DNA of 27,719 bases from Rhodocollybia butyracea (lineage: Eukaryota; Basidiomycota; Agaricomycetes; Agaricales; Omphalotaceae): NCBI GenBank assembly GCA_015501585.1, contig JADNRY010000758.1, forward strand, positions 1 to 27,719, read 5' to 3'. Under the pieces are notes generated by a model. It was not told the origin of the DNA. It made no database searches and saw nothing but the letters and a program-made list of their open reading frames with translations. Within the stretch, counting starts at the first letter, position 1. Every line of letters begins with the position of its first letter. A program made the position numbers and the translations under genes. Shown one piece after another: positions 1 to 9,879 of this stretch.

Positions 1-291
1 GCAAGACTGCTACCTGTCCAAAACATGGACGATGGAAACGTATGCACCATAGGATTGGCAAAGTTCTCTCTACAAGCCGGTGAGATTGGAGCATCATTAT
101 CACTGGTAAAAGGAACTCGTTCGTAGAGACAGATGATCCTTGGACGACGCATACATCAATGAACACAGATCGTGGCACTACCTCAAATCTCCACTAGTAG
201 AAGGGGTCATATCATCAACATATCATTCACTCAAGCGCCCACGTGGACTCTGGAGTATAAGAAGTTTAACTACGCCATTACCGAGACCATA
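1..291. other. No supported gene
   Basis: A short open frame at the left edge (about 25-129) reads like the DFG region of a TKL kinase (MDDGNVCTIGLAKFS), then GTRS and an in-frame TAG. It may be the tail of a kinase relic that begins outside the window, but the match is too short to annotate. Nothing else is recognisable here. Confidence 0.3.
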
Positions 292-870
292 TGACGAATT
301 TCTTTTTTTACAAAGGACAGCCCCAAAAGCACTGGTATCGTTGAAGAGGGACACGATGCTGATAGCTCCTCATCCTACACAGTCGAAAACTCCTTCGGGT
401 ATACCTCACAGAGAGATCACGACAATCTACAAAGGGCTCAACAAGGAGAAAGTCGGTTCCATAGAGATTCATAATTATCGTCACGACGTTGTGAACGTGA
501 GGGGAACAAAACATCTCCCTGACTACATCATTCACTGGGACATCCGGGTTCGGGACCGCGTTTCCCCCATCTGCTCTTCCATTCGAGGTTGTAAACGTGA
601 ATATTTCTAGGGAGTTAACCGCTTCCGATGGTCAAGCGTATAAATGGGCTTGGAAGCAACCCGCAATCGAGGTGGGTTCAAAACTTTTCGAACTTCTTCT
701 CACGGGTATTATGTTCTCAAACCTATAAAGCTGCTCGCTCACGATGGCTCTGAAACATTGGTTGCCCGCTGCGATCAAGCGCATATCTTGGTATACCCTC
801 AGGCATTGCATATTGTAGAAGAGGTCCTAGTAACACTGTTCTATATGCTGCAGACAACAAAGAGGGATGA
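292..870 (+). pseudogene. Decayed DUF6593-like gene (several frameshifts)
   Basis: Pieces resembling the basidiomycete DUF6593 domain follow in the right order but in different frames. The N-terminal piece (FTKDSPKSTGIVEE) is in the frame of 295. The central pieces REITTIYKG and VGSIEIHNYRHDVVNVRG are in the frame of 140. Then SRELTASDGQAYKW is in the frame of 549. The C-terminal pieces ETLVARCDQAH and HIVEEVLVTLFYM are in the frame of 644. No GT-AG intron fits the frame changes near 400, 500 and 670-700. Either the gene is dead or the consensus carries single-base errors. Family assignment is from memory of DUF6593 hallmarks (a T-T-I strand, the ASDG-x-YKW motif, a hydrophobic C-terminal strand). 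The function of the family is unknown. Confidence 0.5.
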
Positions 871-898
871 TATCCATGGCCCACAAATCATTGCCATT

Positions 899-916
899 GG
901 GGGGGAGGGGGGGGGG
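899..916 (+). repeat. G-run (G7-A-G10)
   Basis: A nearly pure G tract of 18 bases with one A interrupts otherwise mixed sequence just downstream of the DUF6593-like remnant. Its exact length is likely to be unreliable in any sequencing read. A G-quadruplex is possible but not shown. Confidence 0.8.
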
Positions 917-1363
917 AACATTTTTCCTGTGGGGGTTAACCGATAATCCAGCCCGGAAATTTTTGAGAAAACGCTAGCATTATGTGACAATATTCTTGGC
1001 TATTCCTGAACAGAAAATTCTCCCTAAGTACGAATGTATTCTGTAGTTTTATTATGGGCATAGTTAGGGTTTTTTTAATAGTTCCTGCTCGACCACCGAA
1101 GTCTGTCGTCATGTCGTTGTTGTATGGGGCGAGTGATATGGTGGCGAAGTATGGACAGGAGCGCAAGGTGCAGGACGTCGATATAAGGTGTTCTATAACC
1201 TGGTTGTCCACGTGATAACACAATTATTCTGTACGCTCCCCGTTGAAGCTAGTGGAGAATTTTGTTAGAGTGGCAGTTCTTTTGGTGGGGCGTAAAAGAG
1301 CGGAGGTTGACAGAAAAGAGGTTCCATTCAAGTAGAACAGAAAACTCTTATTCATATGCCCAC
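917..1363. other. Intergenic, nothing recognised
   Basis: This stretch lies between the decayed DUF6593-like gene and the 3' end of the kinase gene. It holds only short random-looking open frames on both strands and no recognisable motif. It probably contains the kinase terminator and polyadenylation region, which I cannot place. Confidence 0.5.
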
Positions 1364-4332
1364 CTAGACCTTTGCTGACCGAAAACTTTTGAACATCCCC
1401 TTCAATCTACCTCCTTCCCTTTTGCCTTTTCTGCCTGCATGCGAGCTTGTTTTCCACGTTAATTCCTCATGAGAATCTGACTCGATGTTTTCTTTGGCCA
1501 CCTCATTCAACAGTGCACTCCAAATATAATTAGCACTAACCCGGTCCCCAGGTTTCTGGGACCAGCAGAGTTTGACAAGTGACCAAATGTCGTCCGGACA
1601 CCATACACCGTCAGGTCTTCCAGGGCGCACTCCATTCACAATGGCAAACATGACTGCAATATCCGTGGGCTTATCCGAGAACGGGATATTGCATGAAAGA
1701 ATCTAAAAAATCTCGTCAACCACTATCAACGGAAGAATGACAGTCAAACCTCAACAACTGTACACGCAAATGCATATACATCCCTAGGATGCTGATCCCG
1801 GGACAAGGGTTCCTTAGACCCTTCGCCAGTATGTACTTGTGAGTGTGGGCCACCATGCCAAGCATGTGGCAGGTACAAGTCCTGCAAGACGCTAGTTTGA
1901 GATTTCATAAGTATGGAAAAGGTAACAATAATCCCAGCGCATCCAGTAAAAGGTCTATGCTGTGGAATCAGCCTGAGATTCTGAAAAGTCAATAACAAAC
2001 ACTGACTCAGTGCAAGGATTGTCAGAAAATCAGGACTTTAGACGGAAATTGCTTGTTTAACCTCTGGCAGGCACTGATAACTGCAGTCGACCCCGCATGG
2101 CAAGAGGTTTGCACTTGGCAATTAAGTATCAAAAAGCTTAGGGTAGGGTTCAAGTGTACTTTTGAAATTTGCAGCAGCACACAAAGGAAGCAGTGTGATG
2201 GTAAGCGGCGTAAGCGAAAATGGGAACGCCGATAAATCCACGGAGTCACATGACGGGCGCTTTGACATTTCTAAATATGGTGAAACGATTCTCCCAAATT
2301 TGGGCAAGATCAGCCCCAATCGGGACAAAATTCCCACGCAAAACCGGCCATAAGGACGAGCCTTCATTACATTCAGGACTCGTAATTAGTTCGGGGGCCA
2401 TCCAGCGAATAGCTCCTCGCGTGCCATGGCCAGTTGTGGTCAGCAATCCTGTCGATTTGGAGGCAATGGCAAGCCCAAAATCGGCCAAGCAGCAGTGTCC
2501 ATCGTCATTCATCAGAATATTTGCCTGAAAGCCTGCCAGCTCAACAAATCGTGATGAATCAAAATCAAAAAACGCACTCCGCGCACGTCGCCATGAACAA
2601 CAGGGGGTTTTAAAGAATGCAGATAATTGAGGCCATTAGCGATTTCCTTTATCTATGGGAAGTCCAAGTTGTAGTTAGGTGAGTAGAGGAGGTGGCCCAT
2701 ACCAAAGATCGTCTGTCATGGTCAGGATGGCTTTTCAGATATGTTACTATATCACCGTTGGACATCCACGGAGACACTAGGCAGAACCCAAATAAAGTTG
2801 TGTTGACACCAAAGAATGGAAGAACATTTGGGTGGCGTAATTGACGCCATAGTAAGGCTTCATTGCAGAAATCCTTTCAAATGTTGCGTACGTTTTCAGT
2901 AGATCGCAAAGGAATGATCACAAACTCACAGATTCAACCTTCTTGCGAGTCACATTGTCACTTTCCAAGTATGTACGCAAAACCTTCAAGCATATAGCCT
3001 GGTCACCCATTTTCCCTTTCGTAAACAAACAAGAAAATCAAGAGGTGCACATACTGCAAAGCCCCCTCCGCGGATAGGATGTTGATGTTCCCACCGGATA
3101 TTGACCAGGAACAGAGAAGGAGGGAGGACATTGAAGGCTTTAGACAATTTTCGGATACAGGTCATACGCAAACTTCTGTAGTTTTGGTCAGTATTTTCCC
3201 AATCATCCAGTTCCTGTCGAAATGATCAACCCGACTCTGTTGACGACTTGAGCGTTGGGACACACCAACTGCAGGAGTTCCATAACACATGGGATCCAAA
3301 GATAATGCACCTGCATTAGTGTCCACAAGGGGTTGGGCAATTCCAATACCAAGCGCAGGTCGATGCTGGATGTTACTTTAGAAGTAGTGAACTTGGTTTC
3401 AATAGCTGTTGGGACAATCTGAGAACCTTCCGTGGCTCCTGATGATATGACCATAAAGATGGTGTGCCCCATCTCGGGATGGAGGACCGGAATTACATTA
3501 GTAGGTGGGGACCTCAATCGAAATACAGAGGTAAGGCCTTCAACCAGGCGTGACTTTAGAAAAAAACTCTCAGGTATACTTTGGAGAAGGCGGACAGTGT
3601 CGAAGCTACAAATTTATAATTGGTGAATTGAAATCTCAAAGAGTCAATGGACATACCTTCCTCCCACCACATATAAACGGCCTTCTTAATCAACTTATAA
3701 TCTGCCGTATCCACCTGCCACTCCATATCCCTAAGATATTCTCCAATATCTAAATTTCCAAGCTGCGGCCGTGGTTCTGCCCGCAAATCGTGAGTGTATT
3801 CACCATCCTCATGTCAAAGTAGAGAAGCTTGATCCAGATCAATAACACCGGAATCAAGAAACGAAGATTTTTCAGATGTCAAACTTGGTGATATTGATGG
3901 TTGGACAGACAAGGACGAGCCCTTGGAGAAAGACGAGCCCTTGGAAAAAGACGAGCCCTTGGAAAAATACAAGTCCTTGAAAGCCTGAGCATGGCTGACG
4001 CAGCCCGGGCCCGGCATAAATCTAAATTCAGCATTGATTGGATGCTCCTGCAGAGTGAGAGTAGGACTGGGCTCAAATGCAATCCAAGAATGATTCGAGT
4101 GAGTGAGAAAGCCAGTATCCGAGCCATGCCCAGAGGTGTTATCCATGGTAGACTCGCTGACCGTGGGGTTTACCGAAGGCCCTGCATCCTGGGTTGGGGC
4201 CAAGCTCAAGGCCGATATAGGCCGAGGTGGTAACTGCTTTTCATTGTTATCGTCAACCTCATGAGCTTGGGAACGATCCCTTAGTGGTGAATTAGGCGGA
4301 GACATGGTTGCCTTAGAACAAGGCGTATACAT
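1364..4332 (-). CDS. TKL-type protein kinase, agaricomycete expanded family (multi-exon, possibly degenerate)
   Basis: Predicted Ser/Thr-Tyr kinase. Reading the minus strand with short introns gives the kinase landmarks in order. A helical leader (DDWENTDQNYRSLRMTCIR) is followed by a glycine loop piece GGGFA near 3060 and the VAIK-like lysine in AICLKVLR near 2985. Next come NEALLWRQLRHPNVLPFFGV near 2830, the catalytic loop HGDVRGANIL (an intron splits it after HGDVRG), DFGLA near 2480 and WMAPELI near 2400. The C-lobe follows with DVYAFACTVVE near 1765 and LVKLCWSQKPGDR near 1560; the stop is at 1364. Two oddities: the usual DVW after the glycine loop is missing at a 39-nt intron-like gap, and about 0.5 kb separates APE from DVYAFA. 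The upstream Ser/Pro-rich frame starting at 4332 (MYTPCSKATMSPP) is probably the 5' exon, but exon links between 3820 and 3240 are uncertain. Substrate unknown. Confidence 0.65.
1825..2360 (-). other. About 0.5-kb extra segment inside the kinase C-lobe
   Basis: Coding sequence for the APE motif (ending near 2365) and for DVYAFA (resuming near 1820) is separated by roughly 540 bp with no kinase similarity. The five bases CCTTC occur at both edges (1820-1824 and 2361-2365), which could be a target duplication or chance. A GTAATG donor just after the SPE codons (near 2372) and several AG acceptors would also allow it to be a long intron. I see no terminal inverted repeats. Confidence 0.4.
3914..3984 (-). 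repeat. 18-bp coding minisatellite
   Basis: Three nearly identical 18-bp units followed by a degraded fourth lie in the open frame of the kinase 5' exon. They encode repeats of FSKGSS on the minus strand. The array keeps the frame, so copy number can change without breaking the protein. Confidence 0.85.
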
Positions 4333-5271
4333 CGCACTTGATCAAATTTATAGGCTGGGAAGATTGGGCCCATTGACAGCCTTGCGACTCGCCATACGAG
4401 TAACAAGAATGATCCTTTCGAACTGTTGTAGCACAACATTTTGCTCTTTGATTGAAATCAATGAACTTGACCTTTGACAGTCTAGATCTGTCAAGGATTT
4501 AGATTTAGAGACCCAAAAAGTACGAGAGAAATGATACAGATAACATGGCAAAGCATGAAAAGTAGTCCTCCTGGTGGCAAAGATTCTTGATGAGCCCAGT
4601 ATTGCCGCTGGTACCTAAAGAGGATCAGCTAATGTTGGCCGCCGTGGCACCTATACCACCTTCCAATTGAGATGGGCTTTCTGTTGCCCAACAAGAGACT
4701 TGTTCCTCTCTGGCCGTCAGAGTTGTCCTCAGGGCACTGAGGTCGTAAATCAGGCACTTCACAATGAGAATAGTATTAAATATTTGAGGGCCTGGGGGAA
4801 GGGGAATTTGCCATGAAAAGGAAATTTTATACGAAAAGGCGGAGGCAACAGGGACGAAAGAAGGAGGAGACGAAGAGGAAGAGACAGAGAGTTGAAGGAA
4901 GTCCAATATTTCAGGCAGGTGTATAAATACTGACTTGAAGTAATACTCCAAGGCAATCATAGGCTATAGTAGTAACTGTAAAGTGCAGGAACGGTCAGCT
5001 CAGTTAGCCGACGTTTTGGCCTGATCCGAACGTTGCCGGACCCAAGACCCCAAGTACCCTCCACATGACCTATGACACCGTCGGTGTAAAACCCAAGGCA
5101 ATCTCCGAAGAGGATTCAAGCCGTGCGCATGAAGCCTGGAGAGAGTTGAGCTGTGCGCTGTGAAGCCTGAAGATTTAGATAACAATTTGTATCTTATCAA
5201 ACTGAATACTGAACGCAGTCATCTTACTGAACTCAATTGCTTTACTGGATTGTCATGTTCTGACGCTCTTT
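4333..5271. other. Intergenic, no clear gene
   Basis: Several open frames of 65-111 codons occur on the minus strand, but none shows a recognisable domain or codon bias. The region should hold the promoter of the minus-strand kinase. The part from 5170 has an open plus-strand frame leading into the ORF at 5272, so that unknown gene may begin further left. Confidence 0.4.
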
Positions 5272-5748
5272 GTGTATTGCAGGTTCAGCAGTTCAATGTT
5301 TAAATCAACTTACTCCAAATCGCTGACTGATCCGCTCCAGCCAGCACCACAGTTACTGCCTGCCAAAAAGTCCTGGAGGGGACGTTTGCACCATCATAAG
5401 ATGACACGCGCGGCCATGAATTCCGCAGATTCCCCTTCAAATTCATTCACCTCCACTACTGGATTTTTAACACCATCAGCGCAAGCTAGTGGAAATCAAA
5501 CGCACTATGAACCTTCAAGGAAGGTAGTGGGTGATATGGTGCCTGAAGGAGAACACCTTGACTTTGGTGAAGGGCGCGACAAATACCTTCCAGCAGTATT
5601 TGAAGCCCCATCCCACATTCTTGGTGGTGCAGTGATTATATATAAAGAATATTGTGAAGAGACATTGGTGGTACCTTGGCCCGCTGGTGATCAAGCCTAT
5701 AACCAATTCTTTTTCAGCCATGTTAAAGAGAACTTGGGTATAACATGA
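5272..5748 (+). CDS. Hypothetical protein, 158 codons
   Basis: An open frame of 158 codons with no domain I recognise. The N-terminal half is basic and Ser/Thr-rich (KKSWRGRLHHHKM), and the C-terminal half is mixed with aromatic residues (AVIIYKEYCEETLVVPWP). A CAG acceptor-like site lies at the very start of the frame (near 5280), so the first ATG may be inside an intron and the true exon may start there. It could be an exon of a degraded transposon gene. Neighbours give no hint: a kinase to the left on the other strand, repeats to the right. Confidence 0.25.
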   Translation: MYCRFSSSMFKSTYSKSLTDPLQPAPQLLPAKKSWRGRLHHHKMTRAAMNSADSPSNSFTSTTGFLTPSAQASGNQTHYEPSRKVVGDMVPEGEHLDFGEGRDKYLPAVFEAPSHILGGAVIIYKEYCEETLVVPWPAGDQAYNQFFFSHVKENLGIT

Positions 5749-5883
5749 GGTCCAAATGCTAAGATGTCTGCCCTTGGTAAGAATTTCTTTGCACTACTTA
5801 CTTGATAAATTCTGACATTATTCCTAAGGCTTAGGGGAGCTGATTGCAAGCAATACTGTATCCATGCGTAACCTGTGTGTTTT

Positions 5884-6060
5884 TTGTGAAACATGTATAA
5901 GTATAAGCCTCAGAAGTGTACGAACAACTCTTATTGAAGCTGTAAGTACCTGTGAAACACATATAAGTATAAGCTACATAATAGTGTAAGTACGGTCTTC
6001 ACAACAATATAAATAAAGTATAAACTCACCCTCAGAAGTGTACAAACGACTGAGGAGAAA
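5884..6060. repeat. Diverged direct repeats
   Basis: Two blocks (from about 5884 and about 5950) share GTGAAACA followed by ATAAGTATAAGC. The string CCTCAGAAGTGTAC occurs after the first block (near 5908) and again near 6029. The arrangement looks like a local duplication or a decayed repeat, not a gene. No target duplication or terminal repeat is visible. Confidence 0.5.
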
Positions 6061-6271
6061 GGATGATAGATCCCATATATAATCAAGTACTCGGATAAAC
6101 GAAAAGAAAGGATAAATAAGGAAGAGAGAGGGGAGGGGAATCAATGACTTCATGGGAGGATAAACAAAATAAGATACGAAACACGTCCCACCTGCTCCGG
6201 AAGTAGAAAGGCGGGGGTGGGACTCCAACTAGGCCCGAAATACTTCGCCCCGGCGCAAGACAAACTCTCAC

Positions 6272-6360
6272 CAGTCACACTGGTGCATACTCATAGTAGG
6301 TGTAAACACACCTAGTATTAGCAGGGTGCCTTCGATATCTTGGTATGATTGCAGATCCAT
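6272..6360 (-). pseudogene. Relic first exon of the FKL-PW family gene
   Basis: The 89 bp match the first exon of the gene at 10723-11573 (83 bp) over their whole length: an ATG followed by MDLQSYQDIEGT here versus MDLPSYQDVKGT there, and MSMHQCDW versus MSMHEGDR at the exon end. The GTGAGAGT splice donor is kept directly after it (6264-6271). Similarity also continues for about 20 bp upstream of the ATG. The body of the protein (FKL and PW motifs) is not found downstream, so this is a truncated duplicate. The intact copy lies 5 kb away in the same orientation. Confidence 0.75.
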
Positions 6361-6666
6361 TCTGGATTGAACTTTGGGAGAAAGAAGTGATTTAATTTAC
6401 ACCCCAAAGCGACTCAATGAGTTTAAGATGACTGTCTTTACTGTTGTATCCAGCTGGTCACGGGTGAAGGCAGTCCCCTCCACCCTTGCAATTAAACCAA
6501 CCATCGTTGGGGTGGGAGGATTTATTGCAACATATTGTTCTGTTGTGAGAGAAAAGACGGTACAATTTGTACCTGGACAAGTTGCAAACAGGAAACAGGC
6601 ACCGTGTGTTAATAATTGGATTTGTAGAATAAGTCTCTTTTCGTTGATAGCCAGATTGGTTCTTAT

Positions 6667-6671
6667 GAGCC
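6667..6671. repeat. Target site duplication GAGCC, left copy
   Basis: GAGCC directly flanks the left LTR and is repeated at 8151-8155 next to the right LTR. Five bases is the usual target duplication length for LTR retroelements, so the element inserted here as one unit. Confidence 0.85.
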
Positions 6672-6823
6672 TGTAAGAGCCCTGACTCTTAATGCCTTAG
6701 ACCATGAGCAAGATCTCGTTCTATTAGAGAAATAGACCAAAACGAGTATGTGGTACGAGGATAAGAGTGAACTAATTATGTAATATCGGCGCTAACGGTA
6801 ATGAACGTGCCGTAGGCGTTACA
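6672..6823 (-). repeat. LTR, left copy (3' LTR of the element)
   Basis: 152-bp long terminal repeat with TGTAA...TTACA ends. It differs from the right copy at three sites (AGA/AGT near the start, CGTTC/CATTC, CCAAA/CCGAA). The stop codon of the internal ORF lies inside it. Confidence 0.9.
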
Positions 6824-7955
6824 CATGCCCCCTAGATTGACCCCACAGGTCCATCTTACCCAAAAAAAAAAACAAAAGAGAAAGATGGAAAAGGGAAAAC
6901 ATAACAAAGAGAAACATACAGTCATCTAATAGGTAACATATGATGTAGTATGTTGGCAATTTCCATAAGCGCAGAAGAAGAGAAAGTGTCCTGTGAAAAT
7001 CGCCGGATTCTCTGGATGCTGACACTAAGTCCAGATTGAGATGGTGGTGGCACAGTGGAGACAGTAGATCTCCAGCGCCATGAATGGGAGCATTGATTGG
7101 AGCACAAATATGGTGATGGGGAGTTTCGGTGGGTGAAGGTGATGGCATGAGTGTACCAGATTGGGATGGGCAACGACTTGAACGAAGCAAGAGCGAACCA
7201 AATGCACCATACATGTTGTGTTTGACACGTTTATGAAGGCCTGTTGGTGGAACGGCAGTCACAGGGGCAACATAAGGCACAGGTGTACACTCAGTTGGAG
7301 TGTTTGAGAGATGAACATGAGCTGGCGGTGCTCCAGCTTTGTGTTCAAGCCCCATGACATGTTCATCCATGAATACTTCAAGTTTCCGGCCTGCTTTCCG
7401 CAGTTCAGCCACCTCCCGTGCAAACTCTGAGGTTGGTTGGAGTTGAAGTGAAGGGGGAGTGGGTTTGGATGGTGAAACCAATGTCAGAGCATGTGGAGAT
7501 GATTTCGACGTGTCTGATGCATTCAAAGCGAGTGTGGGAGTTGATGATGAGGCAATAGGAGCGGTCAAAGGTGATGGAGAACTCAGAGCAGGAGGTGGTG
7601 TTTGAGATTTGGACAGTTCCATCCCAAACTCTTCTCCCAGTCTCTTAATAGACTCTATCATCTGAAAACAGACCTCTGCCTGGAAACCTTCTTCCTTCAC
7701 TGCCCAGCAACATCTTAATGTTGAATCCTGCACCACTGCCTCTGCCAAATTCCTACCAGCCACTGAAAGACCATGTTGTTCCCAGAGCTGCTTAAAGTTG
7801 ACTAGCAGCTGTTGAATTCCCTGGGAGGAGAAGTCCAGGATCCCAGAGATGTGTGAGAGAGGATCATGAGGGAACATAGAAAGGATTTGAGAAAGAAAAG
7901 AGTAAGCCAGAGCCATGACAGAGTCATGGCTTGAGTTGTGCTGTTGTGTGGTCAT
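6819..7955 (-). CDS. Gag-like ORF of the LTR element (378 aa)
   Basis: One uninterrupted ORF fills the element. It starts about 44 bp inside the 5' LTR boundary (MTTQQHNSSHDSVMALAYSF). The first 120 residues are helical and regular, with motifs such as FKQLWEQHGLSVAGRN and CFQMIESIKRLGEEFG. The middle is Ser/Pro/Thr-rich, and the end is hydrophobic and looks less like protein. I see no CCHC zinc knuckle and no catalytic motif. The position suggests a Gag-type structural protein, as in the TR-GAG class described in plants, but this is inference. The TAA stop is formed from the first bases of the 3' LTR (TGTAAC), so the last codons depend on the LTR junction. Confidence 0.6.
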   Translation of the reverse strand: MTTQQHNSSHDSVMALAYSFLSQILSMFPHDPLSHISGILDFSSQGIQQLLVNFKQLWEQHGLSVAGRNLAEAVVQDSTLRCCWAVKEEGFQAEVCFQMIESIKRLGEEFGMELSKSQTPPPALSSPSPLTAPIASSSTPTLALNASDTSKSSPHALTLVSPSKPTPPSLQLQPTSEFAREVAELRKAGRKLEVFMDEHVMGLEHKAGAPPAHVHLSNTPTECTPVPYVAPVTAVPPTGLHKRVKHNMYGAFGSLLLRSSRCPSQSGTLMPSPSPTETPHHHICAPINAPIHGAGDLLSPLCHHHLNLDLVSASRESGDFHRTLSLLLRLWKLPTYYIICYLLDDCMFLFVMFSLFHLSLLFFFLGKMDLWGQSRGHV

Positions 7956-7998
7956 ATTGCTGTAATAGTCCTATTCAGGACAAGGTTGCTCAAAAAAG

Positions 7999-8150
7999 TG
8001 TAAGTGCCCTGACTCTTAATGCCTTAGACCATGAGCAAGATCTCATTCTATTAGAGAAATAGACCGAAACGAGTATGTGGTACGAGGATAAGAGTGAACT
8101 AATTATGTAATATCGGCGCTAACGGTAATGAACGTGCCGTAGGCGTTACA
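7999..8150 (-). repeat. LTR, right copy (5' LTR of the element)
   Basis: 152-bp long terminal repeat, nearly identical to 6672-6823, followed on the right by the second GAGCC copy (8151-8155). It would carry the promoter of the minus-strand ORF. Confidence 0.9.
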
Positions 8151-8236
8151 GAGCCACCCTCAGTAGCTCTGAAAGATTTTCTCTGAATTCTAGCATACAG
8201 CTGAGATAGAATTATCGAATTCATGGTGCAGTAGAG

Positions 8237-9879
8237 TTAAGTAATTTTGAGATCCTTCAGAGCAAAAGTTATTGAATATTCGCCTTGCCCGACAAACTCC
8301 ACTCGCTCCCTATCCATTTTGATAGAATGTATGTAGCGAGCACCTGCTTTTTCCCATCGGCCCGCGATTCGTCCTTGCTTGTCGTACGCAACAATGATCA
8401 TACCATACCGGTTGTCAATGTGGCTCAGCGCTGAACACATAGGTCGATTAGCAGTATAGATAAAAAGCACTCTACATGGCTCACCCCAATACGTATGTGC
8501 CCCCCATTCGAGGACGGGGTAGTTTTTCCAATCACCGTCGTTGGTTGTGTACTTCAAGTCCGATGGAGGAGGAGGTTGATCATTGGCATCCCGTGTGGTG
8601 ACGACTGGTGTGATTTCCACGATTAGCTCACGAAGGACCTGGCGCACGGTAGCGTAAGCAGTGTCCCCAGGACCTTTGAACTTGCATATATCCGAATGAT
8701 TGGCATTGACCGATGTTTTGCGCTCACGGGCAACACCGAGAATTGCAGATTGCTCCTGAACTATCTAAATGAAGAAATTTCGAAGAATAAGGGTAGGTCG
8801 AAAAGGGTGTGCGTTGAACTCTCACCAACAGCTTGCGTTTGAGGGCCAACGGCCTATCTTGGTCTCCTTCCCTTCAACGAATGTACAAATGACTGTATGA
8901 AGACTCTCAATAACCTGTCGGAAGTCGCCGGTGAGATCAAACAAGAAGAGCGAATTTGGATTCAGCTCTCGGATGAGATCGCTTCGTGCATCGAGATTTA
9001 CCGCGTGTAGAAGATTGGTGAGAAACTCCGCGGTGCTGACCCCATTACCACCTTGGTGGGGGTACCAAAGAACATAACGGCGTGAATGGATTCAAGGAGG
9101 TCTTTGTAACGCATGTCAGCACGATTACTCCCCACAATCAGTGCCTATCGGGGGTCAGTTCAGCGCTGAGAATACTGAGGTGATACGCACCTGCTTGAGC
9201 ACAAGCCCTCCCATCGAATGTGCCATGAGTACGAGTGGTTTGTGCCGGTGCTATATCGCTGGTTGGTTTTACACATTCTACACACATCCTCAGTTTCACA
9301 TACCCCTTCAGAGTCCCTCTCCTGTCTAAGTCTTTCTAGAAATGTCTCTGCGAATGTGCGCAGTCGCCCTGTCGACACATCCGAAATAACATTTGCATTG
9401 TAGCCATAGGTGAGGACACGGGCACCAGGAAAGTGCTCAGGAAGAGAATCACGAAGCCACATGAAACAGTCGTCGCTGCTGTGATACTGCCATGTGTCGA
9501 AAGCATGGCCGTTCAAGCCGTGTAATGCAACTATGCTAAAAGATACACAATAAGTAGCGTAAATCAAAAGCTGAATATACGAGTTTACTCAATCTTATCT
9601 CCATCGGATAGAGGGGTGAACCCTTCGAAAGTATCATCCAAAGTTACGTGTCGATCGTGCAGCAGTCGTTCTTGAGGAGTAAGTTTGAGTGCTCGACTTA
9701 GAATTTCTCCGGTTTCAAACGTCGCTGTGGCGATCTTTGACCCTTCGAGACCCGTTGCGAGAGAGATTCGACTCTGTCCAGGGGATGTGGCTAGTCCTTT
9801 GCCTTGTAAAAAAGCTCACAAGTTCAATTTCGGTGGTAGCAGGGTCAAGATAGGTTATCCGGGCAGTGTAACGAGACAT
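8237..9879 (-). CDS. SERAC1-like alpha/beta hydrolase (two likely frameshifts)
   Basis: Six exons read well: 9820-9879, 9589-9773, 9304-9535, 9191-9250, 8826-9144 and 8237-8764. The start is at 9879 (MSRYTARITYLDP). The hydrolase core shows ALHGLNGHAFDTW (oxyanion loop region), RVLTYGYNANV, then AHSMGGLVLKQ with the nucleophile serine in the short exon 9191-9250, and MFFGTP. This is the pattern of basidiomycete proteins related to SERAC1/PGAP1-like lipases; the substrate is unknown. Two places in exon 5 need one extra base: after MFFGTP (G-run 9058-9062), where HQGGNGVSTAEFL is expected, and near 8851, before LALKRKLL. Both lie in short homopolymers. The last exon, with EWGAHTYWGEPC and ending in KDLKIT, is intact. 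The gene is either a recent pseudogene or intact with consensus errors. Confidence 0.75.

Larger units (their letters stand above)
6672..8150 (-). mobile_element. Complete small non-autonomous LTR retroelement
   Basis: The element is 1479 bp, bounded by two 152-bp LTRs that start TGTAA and end TTACA and differ at only three positions by eye. A 5-bp target duplication GAGCC flanks it. Its single long ORF is on the minus strand, so the 5' LTR is the right one. A purine-rich tract (AGGGGGCATG on the minus strand) lies directly before the 3' LTR, as expected for a polypurine tract. I could not find a clear primer binding site after the 5' LTR. There is no protease, integrase or reverse transcriptase, so movement would need enzymes from elsewhere. 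Near-identical LTRs argue for recent insertion. Confidence 0.88.

Noticed and set aside
25..129. Kinase DFG-like segment at the left edge
   Set aside because: Only about 30 residues, no HRD or APE partner, and an in-frame stop follows. Too short to call a gene or relic.
9774..9819. Apparent frameshift in the hydrolase at the A6 run (9808-9813)
   Set aside because: A 46-nt GT-AG intron (GTGAGC donor, GGACAG acceptor) joins IEL to SRISLATGLEG in phase, so no indel is needed there.
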